Below are positions 43,849 to 57,640 of a stretch of DNA of 64,000 nt, piece by piece. Numbering within the stretch: the first letter of the stretch is position 1; each line of letters starts with the position of its first letter. The position numbers and the translations under genes were made by a program. The notes under the pieces are model-generated. The model did no database searches, was not told the DNA's origin, and saw only the letters and a program-made list of their open reading frames with translations. Location of the stretch: the NCBI RefSeq assembly GCF_003945595.2, contig NW_024104365.1, positions 6,853,049-6,917,048 of the forward strand. The letters run 5' to 3'. This DNA comes from Pipra filicauda. Its lineage: Eukaryota; Chordata; Aves; Passeriformes; Pipridae.

Positions 43849-46800
43849 AATCAGTTCAACAGATCTGATTGGGATGTACTAAATTTAATTTATAGATCTT
43901 AGTGCTGTTTAGCTAACTAACACATTAATGTGACTACTGTTTTTGGCAGTAGCAGATTCCTGGAGTGATTTTGAAAGAATAATGTTAAGAAGCATTTTTA
44001 AAAGTATGATATAATGTGTATACGATGAAGAGTCATTGCATTTATTAGGTCATTATTAGTAAAATTATTAAGAATAACACTGTATCATATGTATAAGAGC
44101 AGAACAGGAGTCAAGTATAGCATGATCATGCAGATTCACTGTTGCTTAAATTTTCTGCTTCTTTATGGTTAAAGACCTCTTCACAAACTTCAAGAAAAGT
44201 AAATAACCTCAGTGATTTGGGCCCAATCTGCAACTCCAGTGGGTTTATTCACCTCTATACTGTCACATTTGAGGAACATGTGTCCAAATTTCTGCTGAAA
44301 TAGCAAAACAGGAGTAAATTTATAGAAATTTCTACAAAAAATATTAATGACCATCTATGGGCCTGAAAAAAATGTAAAAATTGTTCAGTCTTGCTGAAGT
44401 AGAAGACAAGGAATTAAAGTACTCTTTGGAGTTAAAGTCAAGACTATCAGAAAGCAAAGATATTGAATGCAACTTATGTTTCATGCTTAGTAGACTAGCA
44501 GTCATACAAATTTTGTCTAAATGGATCTCATAGGTACATTTTTGTGCCTATAAACTTAATCCAGAGTATTGCAAACACTTCTCATTAGTTTTCTGTTTTA
44601 GAAGAGTTAGTATTTTATGCAGCCTTCTTATTCTGACATGAAATTGAAGATGTAGTGCCTTTGAGTGATTATTAAATATTTGTGTTAGATAATAGGTAGT
44701 TAAGCAGGAAGAGAAAGAGCATGCTTCCTCTGTGCTTCCAAAGATCTATTAATAGATAAAAACTATCATTTAATGGTAACATATAAAGAGGATTTTGGAG
44801 ATTAATATGCTGCGACTGGAAGTGATTAATTTCATGATGAATTCTTACATTCTACATAGAGCAAGGCAGTATTTAAGAAATCAAATTCTGTTCTTCTGTG
44901 TACTGTGTTATATAAGTAAAGTCACTTTACATGGATCTGAAATTAACTGTAATACAATGAGACTATCTGGATGCTATCCCAAAAAAGCATTTTGTATATA
45001 TTTTCCTTTTCTTTTCCTCTGTTGTGAATTAATAATGTGTTTATGGGCCCATGTCTTGAAGAATGCTTTTCTATTTATTTCTATTATGTAGGTGTTTATA
45101 AGTTGTGCCTTTTATCTGTTGATACCACTTACTTCTTCCCCTGTAGTATGATTTTGGTAAAAAAATATCTCTTTAGTTTACTGTCCCCATTCTGAACCCT
45201 TTAGCTTTTCCCATGTGTCTGGTTACCTATAACCGACAGGCTGTTGCAAAGAATTAGATATTCTCTAGTTAACTGGCCTTTGCAAAGAAGGTTCTTGAAG
45301 AAAACCAGCAAACTGAACTACCGCACATTTTCTTAGCTTGAAATTCCTAATAAACAAATATGAGGCAAATATTCAGAGATTAAAGATCAAATACTTCAAG
45401 TCTTTTGACAGTAATTGAGTGTATTTTCAAGAGAGGTTCAATTTGGACAGAGAGTAATTTTTTTTTCTTTCCATTTCATCGCTGTCTGTCTCAAATAGTA
45501 AATATTTCATACTACTGACTGACACTTCACAGTTGGTACAAGTAAGTGTACAACAGTCAGAACTCATTTAAAGACCTCCAGCTGCAATTTTATTAATAAA
45601 TACCATTCCATAAATAAAGTTAATGTTTACTCCCTGGCTTTATATCCATGGAAGCAATATTCACACGCACATCATCAGAACTACAATAGCTGAGACTATA
45701 AGTCTCCCATCTGTCCTAGTCCCAAAAGAAGGATCAGATGCTCTTGATTAAGATACCTCTATAATAAGTCTCAGAATAGCTGTTGATGTCATTAACATCT
45801 GTCTAGTCATTGGAACACCTCTTTAATTTTGAACTCTGAGCTGAGGCTTGCAGACTGTACTTTCAAAGGAATTAGCATGCTTGGAAAAGCATCTGAACAG
45901 CTAACCTACACAGGTGCTTTCAGAAATCACATTGATGAGAGTTAGATGACTAAGTGTTTTGGCAAATCTGCACCTATCTTCATCATACCAAAATACCTTT
46001 CAAAAGTCTTGGGACTTAGGCATCTTTACTAACTTAATCAAGAAAATACACAAAACAAACCCAGGAAAAACCATGCTTGAGTACAACAATATAGTGTCCG
46101 GAAGAGTTTTTGCCTTTTCTATATGAAATATATCGTGTACTTACAATGAACAAGTAGCAAACCTTGGAGTTCAGAGCACAACAAGTTTGTTATTCAAAGT
46201 AAATATTTTTCTTCCCACAAAACTCTGATCATTCAAAATACTGAGAGTTCTCTGAAGAATAAAGTTGCTATGTCTTTTTTTTTCTGTTTTCGGACATCGT
46301 GAAAGTAGAAGTAGCTCATTCACAGTCTAATGCTTGATCAGATGAAGTGGGTGGTAAGATTCTTTTCTGTTCAGATGTTAAGTGGGTGAACATTCCAACA
46401 TAGCCTTCATTCACAAATTATTATTGCAACATATGAAATTCAGTGACATTGTTTTCAATTGATACTTACGTAAATAAGGTAAGAAGGAATTAATTCACAC
46501 TGGCCAAATATCACCAAATGTCACTGCCCAAGAAACCTGTTTGTTTTCTTAACTGATCACTAAAAGCTCAAAACACATCTTTGATTCTGTTTAGGTTCAC
46601 TGCATAACCTTTTTTTTCAGATCCTGTTAGTCTTCTTGACACTAACTCTTTATTTTTGGAATTTTTGTAAATGTTAATCCCTCAAGTGAAACATATCAGC
46701 TTTAGGTGTAGGAAAACTGACACTTGTGGGATAGCAGGTTGGACTGTTATTGGAAGTCAATTTCTAAGTTATCTGGAAAGACTGTTGACCAATTCCTCTT

Positions 46801-48703
46801 ATTTTAAATGATAAAGGAACACAATAGAAAAATTAGTATTTTTAGGAATGGATTAAGAACGGTGGGAGAACAGATTACCTATTTCATGAGGAAACATGTC
46901 ACTTAGCAGCCAAACAGGCTTCACCTTGGTGATATGCCATCTCAGGACATGACTGGTTTGACTGTATTTAAGAATAAGTGTTTGGTGCTCTGTTGTGTAC
47001 TTATTAGCCTGAGAATTAAATCCTGAAGTTAGGTATTTGCTATGTCAAAGAAATTGTTTCCTGTTACAAATCTGAGGTTTTTTAGAGATGCTGCGGATCA
47101 GACACTTTGAAATACACCTATGTGTTTTCACATCCTAACAGATTCTTAACTTAAAAGAAATACATTTCTGAATCTAAAGTATTCAGCAGCTTTTCCTTTC
47201 ACTTCAAAGACATGACCTCCCCCTAAAGTCAAAGAATTCTTGCAGAATATAATATATTCTTTCTCATGTCCTCCTTATAGGTATTGATAGTAAACCACGC
47301 TTAAAACATTTCAACAAATCTGACAATATCAGTCACTGCTCTTAGAGGTGAGCTGTGGAAGGTTTTTACAGTGTTTAGATTATTCCATTAGGTTCAAAAG
47401 GAGCAAATTAACAATTTACATTAAGGTCACTTTTTAGGTGACTTCAAAGCCTAACTAATGTAAACACAGGCAGAAATACTTTTGTGCATTCTGAGTCCTT
47501 GCTTAGATCTGGTCATTTTTTGTTTACTTATTTGCTTTCTTGCTTGGCTTTTTTGGGTTTTTTAGGGGTTTTTTTTTGGCAGGGGAACTACATGTATAGA
47601 GCAGTAGTAAGCTGTATGGTCATTGATGAAATTTTTACTTGGGTGTTCATATTCCCAATAATATATTTGAAAAATATTGATTTGAGATGAGTTTCAGGTA
47701 TTCATTATTTGTACAGTCAAAGTGCTTAAGAATAGTTTCCTCCTTTGTCCCCATAAAGTGAAATGTCCTTCCTGGAACTAATCAATCATTTCCTATTTGG
47801 ACAGTTAAGATTCAGCATTTCTAGTTATTGCAGGACTAAGCCCAAGATCTTTACACATTGATATGGTAGACTTCAGCCTCCTAATAAAATCTGTTGTTAT
47901 TCTTAAACCTTACAGCCCTTCACACTTGTAACCACTGTAACTTTTTATGAACAGAACCTTTGAATACTTACATGAACATTGCCTGTATAGTTTTAATGCT
48001 AGCTGAGCATATGTATCCACACTCACAGAAAAATGGGTGACAAAAATCGAGGAATAGAGTTTTTGAATATTTCCCTCTTCAATGAATGAATATCTTAAGA
48101 TGTGCACATTAGAAATGTTAGTTTAGATATCACATGTAGCCAAATCCCTTGTGAATAAAGTACCAGTCCTCAAAACAGTCTGATTAAGCTTTCATCCCTT
48201 GTTTTGAATATTTTAGAATTCTGCAGTGGAATATTGAAATTCTACATATGATGTTTGTGATGCAACAGTTTCAAGGATTCAGATGGAGGAAAACTGAAGT
48301 TAATGTTCATAACCTACCCTGGTTATTATTATCTAATTACTATTTCCTGAGTCCTACTTTTCCAAAAATAAATAATAAAAACCCAAAAACCCTTAGACAA
48401 TTTATAATATTTAGTATAATGTTTTATGCAGTCTTGAAAACAATGAATTTAAGTGCTTTGTATTATGCAGTTTTTATTTTAATTAGTTCTTTAATGTCAT
48501 TAAAATCTGCAAAGTGATTCAAGCCTGAAAATATGTTTCAAGAACTACAAAGGTATGTATTTGGAAAAGGTGACCTGTAGTAAAAATATTGAGTTCTGCA
48601 TAATTTTAGACTTTAATTTATGGGATCATTTAAACATTCAATTATGAAAATTACAATTAAAAATGCTCTCTTATATGATCTGAAATGAAATTCTTTACTG
48701 AAA
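43849..48703. other. AT-rich DNA without recognised features
   Basis: The first part may include decayed ERV leader, but nothing identifiable remains. No genes or transposon ends found. Confidence 0.5.
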
Positions 48704-48890
48704 TGGTGGTGCGGCACTGGAACTGGTTGCCCAGAGAAGTTGTGGCTGTCCTATCCCTGGAAGTGTTCAAGGCCAAGCTGAATGGGGCTTTAACAACCTG
48801 CTCTAGTGGCAAGTGTCTCTGACACTTCTAGTGGGAGAGTTGAAACTAGATGATCTTTGAGTTGTCTTCCAACTCAAACTATTCTATGAT
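48704..48890 (+). mobile_element. CR1 LINE 3' end
   Basis: In sense orientation: GGCACTGGAACTGGTTGCCC, AGAGAAGTTGTGGCTG, TCCCTGGAAGTGTTCAAGGC, then CTAGATGATCTTTGAG, CTTCCAACTCAAACTATTCT and a short tail ATTCTATGAT. It covers the last ~20 codons of ORF2 and the 3' UTR only. It is diverged, with no tail repeats beyond one unit. Confidence 0.9.
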
Positions 48891-51800
48891 AATAAGACCT
48901 GTAAGAAAATTCAGAAATATTAGATATATTTAATAAGAGGGAAGTTCAGAAGTTCATTTATATTTTCATTGCTAATTGTTCTTTTCAGTTACGTATGGGT
49001 GTTGCAAAGTTGTAATTGTTTCAGACTATTCCTATCAACAAATGTAAATATGTGTATAAAGAAAACCATGGTATTTGACAATGGCTGTGACTACCAGTAA
49101 CATCAAATGCTTCTGAATCTTTTTTAGATCTCTATCCTGAGACAAAACAACAGGATGTGCCTTGGAGAAGAGTAAGTTAAAAAATTCTTTGTTCTTGATA
49201 CTTTTTTTAGTTATAGTAATAACAACTGGATACTGTACATTGAATTTCAATGAAATGAATCCTTTATCCATTTCTTTTTCAAATACTAAACCCCTCCTAC
49301 TGTACCATTTATTCAGACCTGATTTCAGCAGGATTACTTCTTTTGAATACATTGAATTTAAACATTAACACTCTTAGTAAATTACTATAAAATATTTAAG
49401 TGGCAATAGAGAAACATCCTAGATGATTTTGTTGCTTCAAGTAACTTGGCTGTAGAAAAGAAACCTGACAGAAGATGAGGTATCCTTTATTGAAGCCTGA
49501 AATGTCTCTGTAGTGCTTGGAAAGTTGCTTTTTATTGTTAAAAAAAATTAGATAGGGCTAATATACAATTTATGTCTCTCTCACATAGAGCTTTAAAATT
49601 GAAACATTTTTCTTGTCCAATTTTTGTATTGTTTTGCTTTGTCCCAATAACAACATGTTCAAATGCCAGTGACTCAACGACACAGCTTGAGTAAAAAGAA
49701 CGGTATCTGTTAACTGCCTGATATCGAGTGAATGACTAGCAGCAAAGCCTTTGCTAAATCAAGACCTGTCCTGCTGTTATGCAACAGCAAAATTAGTGCA
49801 ATGTAAGGAATATTGATTCCCAAGTGGTACAATAGTACATTACAATGCTGGCTGCTAATCCTTATTTCTATTTCTTAAAGATACTGTAAAGTGTGTTTGA
49901 GTGGAAAAATAAAGTTACTATAATCCTGTGGTTATAAAAGAAAATATGAGCACACCAGGAATTTTGCCTTTGGTTTGGTGAGTTTAGGATTTGGAAATTT
50001 AGACCGAAGACTAACCCCAGTCTCTAAAGAAATATAACTTATCTATCCAGGAAAATGAGTCTTGTTTCACTGCACACACAAAAGGAAGATGCAATGGGTC
50101 GAAGGTATGAAATACTGGGAGTAGATCATCTGGGCTGGCTCCTGGGAGAATCTTTCATTTTTCCTTTTCCCAAATTTAAAAGCAATCTCCTAAAGCCAGT
50201 GAAATCACTTGAGGTATATCTTCAATTCATTTCAATTGTCACAGTTCCGTTCCATTCAGCACAGTTGTATTAATTTTCATCACCTCACTGCTTGAACATA
50301 AATCTTTATTACCTCAATTAATGAGTTTCATTTTTCCTTTCCTTTGATGTGTTTTGTGGGAATATACTATACTTTCAGTCACATTTGCAGGGCACTCTAA
50401 GAGACATTTGGTGTAAAACCCTCAGTACTGGAGCTATGCTGCTTTCAGGCCTACTGAGAAATTGATACCGTACTCAATCAGCGAATGTCTTTTTGTTTTG
50501 GAGCTGTTCCTTACTACAAAGCATTGTATCCTGATAATCTATCAAGATCACTGGATGGTCAGAGATAAAGTTTTAATGGGAGGAAGCAAGCCAAGAAGGG
50601 AAAATGCTGTTTTCTTATCTTAAAGTTGTTAAATTGTAATCACGAGATCATAAGCAAAGTCTGGACAACACATTTAGATGTCAAAAGGAAAACTAACATT
50701 TTCCTAAATTAAGATATTTTCAGACAGATTACTCTATGGATGTAGTTCATACAGTTGCAAGCAATATTAGCAAGACAATTCTAGGAAATTAGGAGGAAAA
50801 AGGGATATTGAACAGAAAAATGTGAGTGTTGTGTCCTCAAACCAATATTTTGTTTCAAAATACAGTAAAATAACTTAGGCCTTACTATATTTTACCCATT
50901 CTAGATATGTACTACAAAGTCCAACCATTAACCTAATCCTGACAAGTCCACCACTAAACTATATCCCTAAGCATTTTGTTTACTGATATTAGCAAGTGAA
51001 AATAGGTTCACTAATTTGCAGATTACTATTTCATGAGGTGTCACTAGCACAAACATGTTTTCACATCAAATTGAAATTACAGAATTAAGCTAACATTATG
51101 TCAACAGAAGTAGCTTGATAATTTTTGCACAATTGTAGCTCATCAGATTAATCCTGGACTGCACTCAAATGCAAAGCACTTTAACAAAATAAAAAATGGG
51201 TTTTAATTCAATGTTTATAAAGTCTTTAATTTTAGCAAGGGTGATTAAAAAACCCCCAGATTTAGAATATCAGAGAACAGGATGCTGAACTTCCTTTCAA
51301 AAAACAAACCACGTCTTTTTCTGGAGAAATAAAAATGAGAGAACTGAAATTTATTTTTGAACTGATTCTGTTCTGTCCAGTCAAATCACAAAAGTTTAAC
51401 ATCTCCTTTGAAGATTTCTTGACCAATCTGACTAACGCAAAACTCCATTAAAATTTGACTAACACATAATCTATGTCTGAAAAAATTCTAAGTTATAGAG
51501 CCTGGAAGCAGGTACATTTTTAAAATAATTTGTTTTACCATTTTAAGTGGCTTCAGGTTTCAAGATTTGTAGACACTGAGCATTTTCTAAATGTTGCTAT
51601 GCTCAGAAGCTTATCTCTTATTATAATGATAAAATATGTTCCTTCTAAAAAAAAATCAATTTAGATCTCTAAAAATATTAGGAGTAAAACATTCCTAGAA
51701 ATGTAATATGTACTAAAAGACTTTTCAACTTTATTATTCTTTTAATATAATCAAAGCATTTTCCAAAGTCAATTAAAAAATGTTGCATCAGTAAACACCT

Positions 51801-54800
51801 TCACCCATTTCTTTATTTCTGAATTGCCAGCAGGAGGGTTTAGCTGTAAGGGAGAATAATTATGTTCTTTATTTGCAAGTAAAAGGTAAAGCTGTTATTG
51901 CAATTATTATTATGCAATAATGTAGTGAAAAAAATAAATTAAAACATATATATATGATAACATTTTATATGTAGGTAATCATTTAAAGATTTTTTTTTAT
52001 TTATATCTCTATGGCGTACTACTCATTCCAAGGAAATATAATAAAAATAATTTTGTAGAGATGACTTTCAGATTGATAATTTTGAAAAGTCTTGTAGTTA
52101 AAATAAACTTGAAGAAAAAGAATTAGAGAAAGAAATGAAGGAAATAAACTAGAAATAGATCTATTATCAAAAAGATGGTCCATTTGAAAATGAAATTAGA
52201 AGTGCTAAAGTATTTCCAATTTTGACACAAACATATGAAAAGGTGATTTTTCAAAGTGAACTGTTGTAACCAAATCTGCATTTCTCATAAAAAATGTTGA
52301 CCAGACACTTATTACAATTAATTATAATTATAATAGTTGCTATTAATTAAATTATACAACATTAGTAGTTGTGTAATCATGCTTTAGAACTCGTATCTTA
52401 ACAAGCTAAAAAATTGCACTCCTTAGGTTTTTAAGTGCTTTAACATATATATATATGAATATTTCATTGTAATTATGAAGTGAGACCATGCCGTTCATAT
52501 AACTTCCAGCAAAATTCTTTCAATCTTCTACTTCAAGTGCTCTCTTCTGATATGAGGTCCAGTGCTTTTACTTCCAAGCAATGAATGGAGCAAATTTCGG
52601 TGATCTCTGAGACTGTAGAGATAAATATTTTTCAGTTCTGTGTCTGTCTCTGCATGCAGCAGATTTTCTAGTATTCTGTTAATTCTGATTTCTTTCATTA
52701 TTTTATATATAAAATGTTCCTTAATTAAATAGAATTTTCTGAAATTTCTAAACCTTTCTATTTCTATTTATTTTTGCTAAAATAGTACAAAGATGTTAGT
52801 GATATTTGTAAATAAAAATTAAATATATAAGTGAGAATTTCAGCCCAAAATGTGCTAAAAACTGAGTAAAATACATCTAAATCCCACCTAAATATTCCAG
52901 GAAGAAAAAATTACATGGATATACACTGAGGACAATTTTATAGTCTCGTAAAATGACTATGCAGCATATGACTTAAATTAGAGTGATCAAAAAAAGCAGG
53001 TGAAAAAAACACCAGTCCACTTCAATGCTTTTCCCTATGAATCACTTATCTTTCTCCTTGAGCATTTAAAAGTGACTAAGAAACTCAAAACCCTAGTCCT
53101 TTATTTCTGTCTAGGAAGGTCCTGAAAAACTAGCAAGGCTTTCCTTTTACTTCAATGCGTGTTTATTTTAATGGCAAAAGACTATGGTTTGTTAGTCTTT
53201 TAAAGACAAATTACAAAGCCCCATGGGATCTCATCAGATAACCTCATGGGGTTTTTTACATCAAATAGCAGAAAACAACTAAAACAAAATATTAAGTAAT
53301 CAGGCCACTTGCATTCTTCTTAAAAGAAGAATTAAACCTCCCAAAGGGAAGATCCAACAGATACAAACAACCCAGGTATCTAGAGCAGAAATGAGTAGTA
53401 TTTTCTGCTGCAGGATGGGAACCTCCCTTTCTGAAAAGCAAGTCTTTCAGTGTATTAACTAACAGGGATAAGTACCTAAATACTTTGTAATATATGTCAG
53501 GCAACTCAGATCAAGGTTTTAACATTGTGGTACTTTTCTGAAATCCACGTGTTTAGAGGTCTATAGACAGTTACCATTACCCTAGGACATAAGGTTTTGT
53601 AACTGCAATATAAACTACATATCTCCTACATAGCTTCCTTTTATATATATGATCTGCTGATCTCCACATAAAAATCCCAGTTAGATGACCTTTTCAAAAT
53701 GATCAATTCACCAATTTCTTCATATTATCAGGAAAGATGTATGAGAAAGGTAAGAGTGAAACTAGCTCAAGAATATCTAATAAAACTTACATGTCAAGTG
53801 CAGTCAAGTGCAGTATACACATCAATGTTTCAACTGTAAAGACATCTTTTGAGTAAAAGTCTTATGGTTCTTTCTCAGAGAGCTGTTTTTGCTTTGTAGT
53901 CTTTACAACATATTCACTTTGTAAAAATAATAAAAAATTGTACATTCGGATTTGAGCATTTTCTGATTTGGTACTTAAAGCGTTATAAGCTTGTGTACAA
54001 GATTAGTCTCAATTTTTACAGTTATGATGCCTTCCCCAAGTTTCTGCTAATTGTCTGACCATTTAATTTAATACATTGAAGAGATTTGATAATGTGATGG
54101 CAGTAATATGTAATTCTGTGTAGATCAAGGTTGGTACTGAAGGTAAGTTTCTGAATTAACAAACCAAAACTATTGCCATTTAAGGTAAATACCATTTTCA
54201 TTTTTTCTGTGTAATGACAAAGGTACAGATGAACAGCGGTGGAATATTTTTCTTCTCTTGCATGGGATCCATATCTGAGGTAAATAAATGAGAGGTGAAG
54301 GAGGCGATGACTGCTGTCATGTCTGGGAGAGGGATGTTGCAGTCTGGTTCTCAAGGCCAGCAGTCAAGTGCAAGTCTTGTCTGCAGCAGACATTCCTATT
54401 TCTACCCCCACTGCTTTATTTTGTAATACTCAGAATGTTTTCTGACAATCCTAATGTTAGATAGGGCCAAAAATCCAAATCTGTAAAATGATACCAATGG
54501 AAATATGTCTCTGAAGTTTAGATATGAGGAGGTCAGATGAAAAATTTAAATGCTTTTATCTGGATTAAAATTTTTTCCTGAGGTACTTGTAGGTCTGCAC
54601 TTGGGTATTTTCCATGTTCAAGGCAAAGTAAAGGGTAAATAATTAGTAATGAAAAGTAATACAGTATAGTTTGTGCCGAAACAGTAGTGCTTCAAATAAT
54701 TCCCTTTTCTCCCTGTATTATGATAATAGCAGCAAGTAGGAAAATTAATGTAAGTGTAGAATTTTTGTCTTAATGGTGATGTTTCTGTAAAGCACCATAC

Positions 54801-57119
54801 CATATATTTTAATAGATCTCATAGAAGCTAGCTATGCTTATTTTAAGGTCTGTGCTGTTTTGCAGATTTTTATTAGGTTGTTTTTTTTTTTTTTTTATTG
54901 AGGTGTTCTTTAAAAGAAAAAATAGGAAACACTATGAACACAATACTTAAAACGATCATCAGATAAAATTAATTTGATACAGTTACCAGTAGATAATTGT
55001 AGACACACAAAATGTGATAATTTGCCTCTGCAAAGAGATAAACATTTTGCATTATTCAATATAAACGATATTATTTTCCTGCAGTGTAGAATTTTTCCTT
55101 CTTATTCTGTTATTGTGGATCAGATAGCCTAATAATTTTTCTGTTTTCCAGCATCACTATTTCTACATGTTTACTCATAAATGACTTCTAAATGGATTGT
55201 TTTGCCAGTCTTGTATTACTAAGGAAGACTGTTTTCAAACACTTACCTCTGTTTGTGATTTGAAACTTGATCCCAAGGAAAAAGAGAAAGGCCAGTAAAC
55301 AAATATTTAAAAAAAAAATCTGAAATAATTTTCTCTATTTTATAATCATAATGCCAGGAAGCTTAATATTTCTGCTCAAACAAAAAGGCTGGTTTACATA
55401 TTTACCAAAGGCCTTATGATGTTTGCAGTTGACTTTGCAGAAGACAACATTTATAAAACCTTTACAGTGTATGGCAGGTGCCATGCATTCTCCTGGGGAT
55501 TAGTTTTATTCAGATGTTGTCTTTCATTTGAACTTCAAACACTTTTTTTGTTAGAGAGATTTTTAATAGGGTTTGGAAATTAAAACCTTTTTCATTTGTG
55601 TCATTACATATCCACCTTGAATTTACTTATGAGAGATAAATGCCAGTACAGCTAAAGACTATTGTACTTTTTAAGAGGGCAGAAAAAAAGATGAAGAGGT
55701 ATAAATGTAGTTTAAGTCACTCAAAGAACTAAAAACCATGTACCATATTCTTCTTTCTTTTTATTTTACTTTTTTTTTTCCTGAATAAAACAGAGACAGG
55801 TATTTTCCAGTACTTCTATTTTTCTGTATCTAGTCCCACAGAGACCATATTGTGCTAAAAATAGACAAAATATTGCCTTTAGCAAGGCTTAATCTTAGCA
55901 AGGAAAATCAAGAATTCCATTTTGAAAGTGAAAATCAAGATCTGAAGAAGAGATATTCAACTGATTTTGCTTCTCTTTGAAGCCACACAAGTAGGTGAAA
56001 AATGTAGATTCCTACTTTGTAGCTTCTAGATTTTGGAAAAACACAAGGAATTTAGGAACTAAACCAAAATGGTGTTCAAAAAGAGGGTTATTAGACAGTT
56101 GCTTATAAATTGTCTTCCTCTTGATGTTTTTTGTATTTAGACAATATGTTAAATTCCACAGTATACCTTTAAGAAAGCACAAAGCAAAATTAAAATAGAA
56201 AGAAAAATCTTTGAAATCTCAGTGCTGGAATTCAGACTGCCAGAAGATACCTAGTGTTTTGGGAACCAGGATGATACATTTCTTTCTTAACTGACAAACA
56301 CTTTTCCCCTTAGTTTCTGAAAGATTTACAAGGATCTTCCTTCCATCCCCTCCAGTTTACCATAGGTCTCTTGGGGACTAAATGAAAAGGAGCCAGAAGT
56401 GTCCCACCTTTGTTTTCTTGGAACAGATAAAAATCTCCTCAGAGCTCAGACCCTCTGAGAGCTGGATGAAAGTGTGTCCACCTGCTTGTTTGTCTTTCAG
56501 TCTAGGAATCCTTGGTAAACAAAACTTCTGTCCTTTCAGCAAGGCTTTTGTCTGTTTTCTGCTGAACCATAGGGCTGCATGCACTCACATAACTTTCCAC
56601 ACTACTAAAATTTCTAGTTAAATCCTTCTCATCTAGCAGCACACTGTGACACTGTGCCTTGTGGATTCCTCTGTGCTAGTCTAGCTTCAGACCTCTTCTG
56701 CTTTAGGGCCCTAAGAACACTCTTTTCATTGATTATAAGCATTGCTGCTAAAGAAACTCTGGTGTAGGGTTCCAAGAGGAAAAATAAACAGTTTGAGGTA
56801 CCTGTGGATAGATTAATAATCAGTGCTCTACAGCTGGAATTAATTTGTCTGAAAGTGAAGACCTCTCCAGAAGAGGTCTTCTGTTAAAATATTAGTTTTT
56901 ACCTTCATGAAGCACCAGGTGTAGAGTTTTAAAAGTAAAAAGAGGAGAAATACTACTGTAAGGCAAAATAAAAAGGTACATCTTTTGAGATTTTCTCTGT
57001 CGTAAACAATTTACATCTATATTTGAGGAATAAACTGCTACTGTGCTGTATCCTACACAAATGTAGAAAACCAGTAACTCCTAACAATTTAGGTTGCTCA
57101 TTATCTGAAACAGAATTTT
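48891..57119. other. AT-rich DNA without recognised features
   Basis: Long tract of unique AT-rich sequence with short homopolymers (T run at 54881-54897). No genes, RNA genes or transposon ends identified. The 49640-49800 stretch is less AT-rich and has a short inverted word pair around GCTGTTATGCAACAGC, a weak candidate for conserved regulatory DNA. Confidence 0.5.
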
Positions 57120-57640
57120 AAGGACTAGTTCAGGTCAGCATTCTAGGGGCTGCTGAGGCATACATACAGTGCAGGTAGCTTGGTTTGCAAGCTGCACTCC
57201 GCCTGGGGACTGGGAGCAAGAGACAACTGCCAACACTTTGCAAAAATGGAGCGCAAGGACCTGTAGCACTGGCCATGGGACTGGACACCCAGAGACACAG
57301 CAGGAGCTGAGGACTCAGCTGGAAGAGCAAGACCTTCATACTACACACTGAGGATATAAAAGCCCAGGGATCCCTTTGCTCAGGATCCCTCCCGGGAGGC
57401 AGCCAGCTAGAGATGTTACTTTGTTGTTGCACCATGATTAAATTATTTTAACAATCAAGATGGCTGAGACTCTGCTATGGGACTAGACCCAGAGTCAAAA
57501 CTGTAAGGAAACCTGGTCTGACTGTGTAAGTGTGGTGTGTGTAGCTGCAATGTGGCCTGAGTTCTAGCTCAGGTGATGCAGCTGTGACTGCCAGAGCGGC
57601 TTCAGGATGGTCAGACAGGGAGGTTTTCTTAACATAGGAA
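57120..57640 (+). mobile_element. LTR-like block, plus orientation
   Basis: A relatively GC-rich island in AT-rich DNA, with GGATATAAAAGCCC (TATA box 57355-57360), a GGATCC-containing R-like segment, and ATTAAA at 57437-57442 within GCACCATGATTAAATT. Downstream come GGCTGAGACTCTGCTATGG and GACTAGACCCAGAGTC. TATA, a short transcribed segment and a polyadenylation signal in this order are typical of retroviral LTRs, and the wording resembles other avian ERV LTRs. Both ends are uncertain: I found no TG/CA pair with a target duplication. The open frames across it on both strands are not proteins I recognise. Confidence 0.5.

Noticed and set aside
56382..56621. Possible exon (79-codon frame in slightly GC-richer DNA)
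   Set aside because: No recognisable protein similarity and no splice-site pattern that could be defended by eye.
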